This document shows positions 62,750 to 64,000 of a DNA stretch of 64,000 bases, one piece after another. The notes beneath the pieces were generated by a model that had not been told where the DNA came from, made no database searches, and was given only the letters and a program-made list of their open reading frames with translations. A program made the translations under genes and the position numbers. The number at the start of each line of letters is the position of its first letter. The first letter of the stretch is position 1. The DNA comes from Lacipirellula parvula (GTDB lineage: Bacteria; Planctomycetota; Planctomycetia; Pirellulales; Lacipirellulaceae), in contig NZ_AP021861.1 of assembly GCF_009177095.1 (NCBI RefSeq), positions 4,756,501 through 4,820,500 on the forward strand, in the 5' to 3' direction.

Positions 62750-63838
62750 CTAGTTATGCGAAATGTTCCCCTTCGACTCGCCATTCAAATGGCGCCGGAG
62801 ATAGGTGGCCCGTTCGATGTTGCGATCCGCCTGATCAAGCTCGACGCCCGACAGCTTTTGCAGGTGAGCCGGCTGCGTGTGGATCAGCAGCTTGTTAACC
62901 GTCGGGATCGACAGGTCGTTGATCAGCCCCAGGTTGATCCCCATCCGCACGCTCGAGAGGAGATGCATCGTCTCCTCGCTGCTGATCGTTTGCGCGGTCC
63001 GCAGAATGCCGTAGGCGCGGCTCACGCGGTCGTGGAGCGTCTCTTGGCTGTTCTCAATGAGGAAGCTGCGGGCTTGGCGCTCGTAGTCGATGAGCACCGG
63101 CACGACATCAGCTACCTTCTTACCGAGCTCTTCTTCCGTCTGCCCGAGGGTGACTTGGTTGCTGATCTGGTAGAAGTCGCCGGTCGCCTGCGAACCTTCG
63201 CCGTAGAGGCCGCGGACGGCGAGGTTGATTTTGTGGAGGCTCTTAAACACCTTCTCAATCTGACGCGTGATCGCCAGCGCTGGCAGGTGGAGCATCACGC
63301 TCACGCGAACGCCGGTGCCCGTATTGGTGGGGCACGCGGTGAGGTAACCGAGCCGTTCGTTGTAGGCGTAGGTGACCTGCTCCTCGATCATGTCGTCGAG
63401 CTTCGTCGCCTGCTCCCACGCATCGGCCAGCGCGAGGCCGCTATGCATCACCTGGATCCGCAGGTGATCTTCCTCGTTGATCATCACGCTGAAGCATTCC
63501 GACGGATCGACGAACACCGCCCGCGCCCCTTCGCTCGAGGCATGCTCGCGGCTGATCAACTGGCGTTCGACCAGGAACTGCCGATCGACGTCGGCGAGAT
63601 CGTTGACGTTCAGGTAGATCGATTCGCCCGGCGCCTTGCCGGAAGTGCGCAGCGCTTCGACGCGGCCATGCAGAATCTTCTCGATCTCAGCGCGATCGGC
63701 GTCGGTAGCCCGCGAAATGAACGGGAAGTCGGCCAAGTTCCGCGCCAGCCGGATGCGGCTCGAGATCACGATGTCGGACTCGGGGCCGGAGCCGCGGAGC
63801 CATTCACCGCTCGTGCTGGCGAGATCGTCGAGAGTCAT
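62750..63838 (-). CDS. mcsB: Protein arginine kinase McsB
   Basis: A 362-residue ATP:guanido phosphotransferase-like protein: SSRIRLARN (residues 26-34), the NEED loop (121-124), catalytic-site Cys169 in LTACPTNTGTGVRVSV and the C-terminal phosphoarginine-binding/dimer region. It is the bacterial arginine kinase that marks proteins for ClpCP degradation in Bacillus; planctomycete copies are common. The end of an upstream gene that looks like mcsA lies at the window edge, in the usual mcsA-mcsB order. ATG 63838 opens the conserved N-terminus; no Shine-Dalgarno is visible on this strand. Confidence 0.93.
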   Translation of the reverse strand: MTLDDLASTSGEWLRGSGPESDIVISSRIRLARNLADFPFISRATDADRAEIEKILHGRVEALRTSGKAPGESIYLNVNDLADVDRQFLVERQLISREHASSEGARAVFVDPSECFSVMINEEDHLRIQVMHSGLALADAWEQATKLDDMIEEQVTYAYNERLGYLTACPTNTGTGVRVSVMLHLPALAITRQIEKVFKSLHKINLAVRGLYGEGSQATGDFYQISNQVTLGQTEEELGKKVADVVPVLIDYERQARSFLIENSQETLHDRVSRAYGILRTAQTISSEETMHLLSSVRMGINLGLINDLSIPTVNKLLIHTQPAHLQKLSGVELDQADRNIERATYLRRHLNGESKGNISHN

Positions 63839-63958
63839 AAGGAGGCGTCAGGTGCTAGTTGTGGTGACTTGGTAGCCGCGGGTCAACGACCCGCCGGAGC
63901 GGCGCTCAAACGGTGCAACAGTGGAACTGCTAAGCATCCCGCTCAGCAGCACAACTCG

Positions 63959-64000
63959 CTATTGCTCGCCTTTCGCTTCGCGAAACCCCGCTTCAATCTC
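63959..64000 (-). CDS. mcsA: C-terminal end of probable McsA (partial)
   Basis: Reading leftward from the window edge, 13 codons (EIEAGFREAKGEQ) end in TAG at 63961-63959. A UvrB/UvrC-motif protein (McsA) usually precedes mcsB and ends in such a charged helix. The assignment rests on position and helix character alone, as most of the gene is outside. A 120-bp spacer separates it from mcsB. Confidence 0.45.
   Translation of the reverse strand, partial: EIEAGFREAKGEQ

Overview
The window reads as chromosomal DNA of a planctomycete, most likely Pirellulales and plausibly Lacipirellulaceae. This is inferred from marker families: PSCyt1/DUF1549/DUF1553 cytochrome-like proteins paired with DUF1501 proteins, DUF1559 pseudopilins with an H-X9-DG tail, PEP-CTERM sorting signals combined with dockerin-like repeats, an ECF sigma factor overlapping a Ser/Thr kinase with TPRs, and high GC. 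There is no rRNA, CRISPR array, intact transposase or prophage. One tRNA-Ala(TGC) is present.

Layout. 1-10.2 kb: a secreted sugar-dehydrogenase-like protein (cut by the left edge), a GH51 arabinofuranosidase, and, divergent from it, a XylR-like sensor/AraC regulator whose stop overlaps a PSCyt1-DUF1549-DUF1553 gene, followed by a DUF1501 gene and an SDR. 10.3-16.9 kb: signalling genes (orphan Hpt protein; sigma factor, kinase and a LEPR-XLL-like protein as one minus-strand operon) around the tRNA and two small genes. 17.1-26 kb: GH9, a LacI regulator with operator-like repeats in front, two paralogous PEP-CTERM proteins, a lipoprotein, a DUF1559 protein and a GH44 with dockerin plus PEP-CTERM. 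26-34.1 kb: lipid kinase, then the conserved DUF4129 / DUF4350 / MoxR / DUF58 / SpoIIM / RDD module with overlapping genes. 34.1-48.3 kb: PilZ protein, GH5-like, GH95, a 1052-residue autotransporter-repeat PEP-CTERM protein, a CBM96/DNRLRE-like PEP-CTERM protein, a second DUF1559, an MGH1-like glycoside hydrolase and a sialidase-like protein. 48.6-52 kb: a second PSCyt/DUF1501 pair. 52.4-64 kb: exported proteins of unknown role, an alpha/beta hydrolase with Asp at the nucleophile position, a secretin-like protein, a Tat-exported hydrolase, a cardiolipin synthase/EEP nuclease pair and mcsB with the end of a probable mcsA.

How the genes fit together. GH9, GH44, GH5-like, GH51 and GH95 enzymes with XylR-type and LacI-type regulators suggest breakdown of a branched plant or algal polysaccharide; fucosylated, arabinosylated xyloglucan is one substrate that fits, but this is inference. 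Many of the exported proteins carry PEP-CTERM and/or dockerin-like repeats, and in two of them the dockerin lies inside the protein. Non-coding gaps are rich in palindromic dispersed repeats, including a 157-bp nested element at 58646-58802.

The points most worth a second look are the internal dockerin cassettes, a terminator-like hairpin that also encodes a signal-peptide core (45565-45594), the GxDxG hydrolase, and the nested repeat elements.
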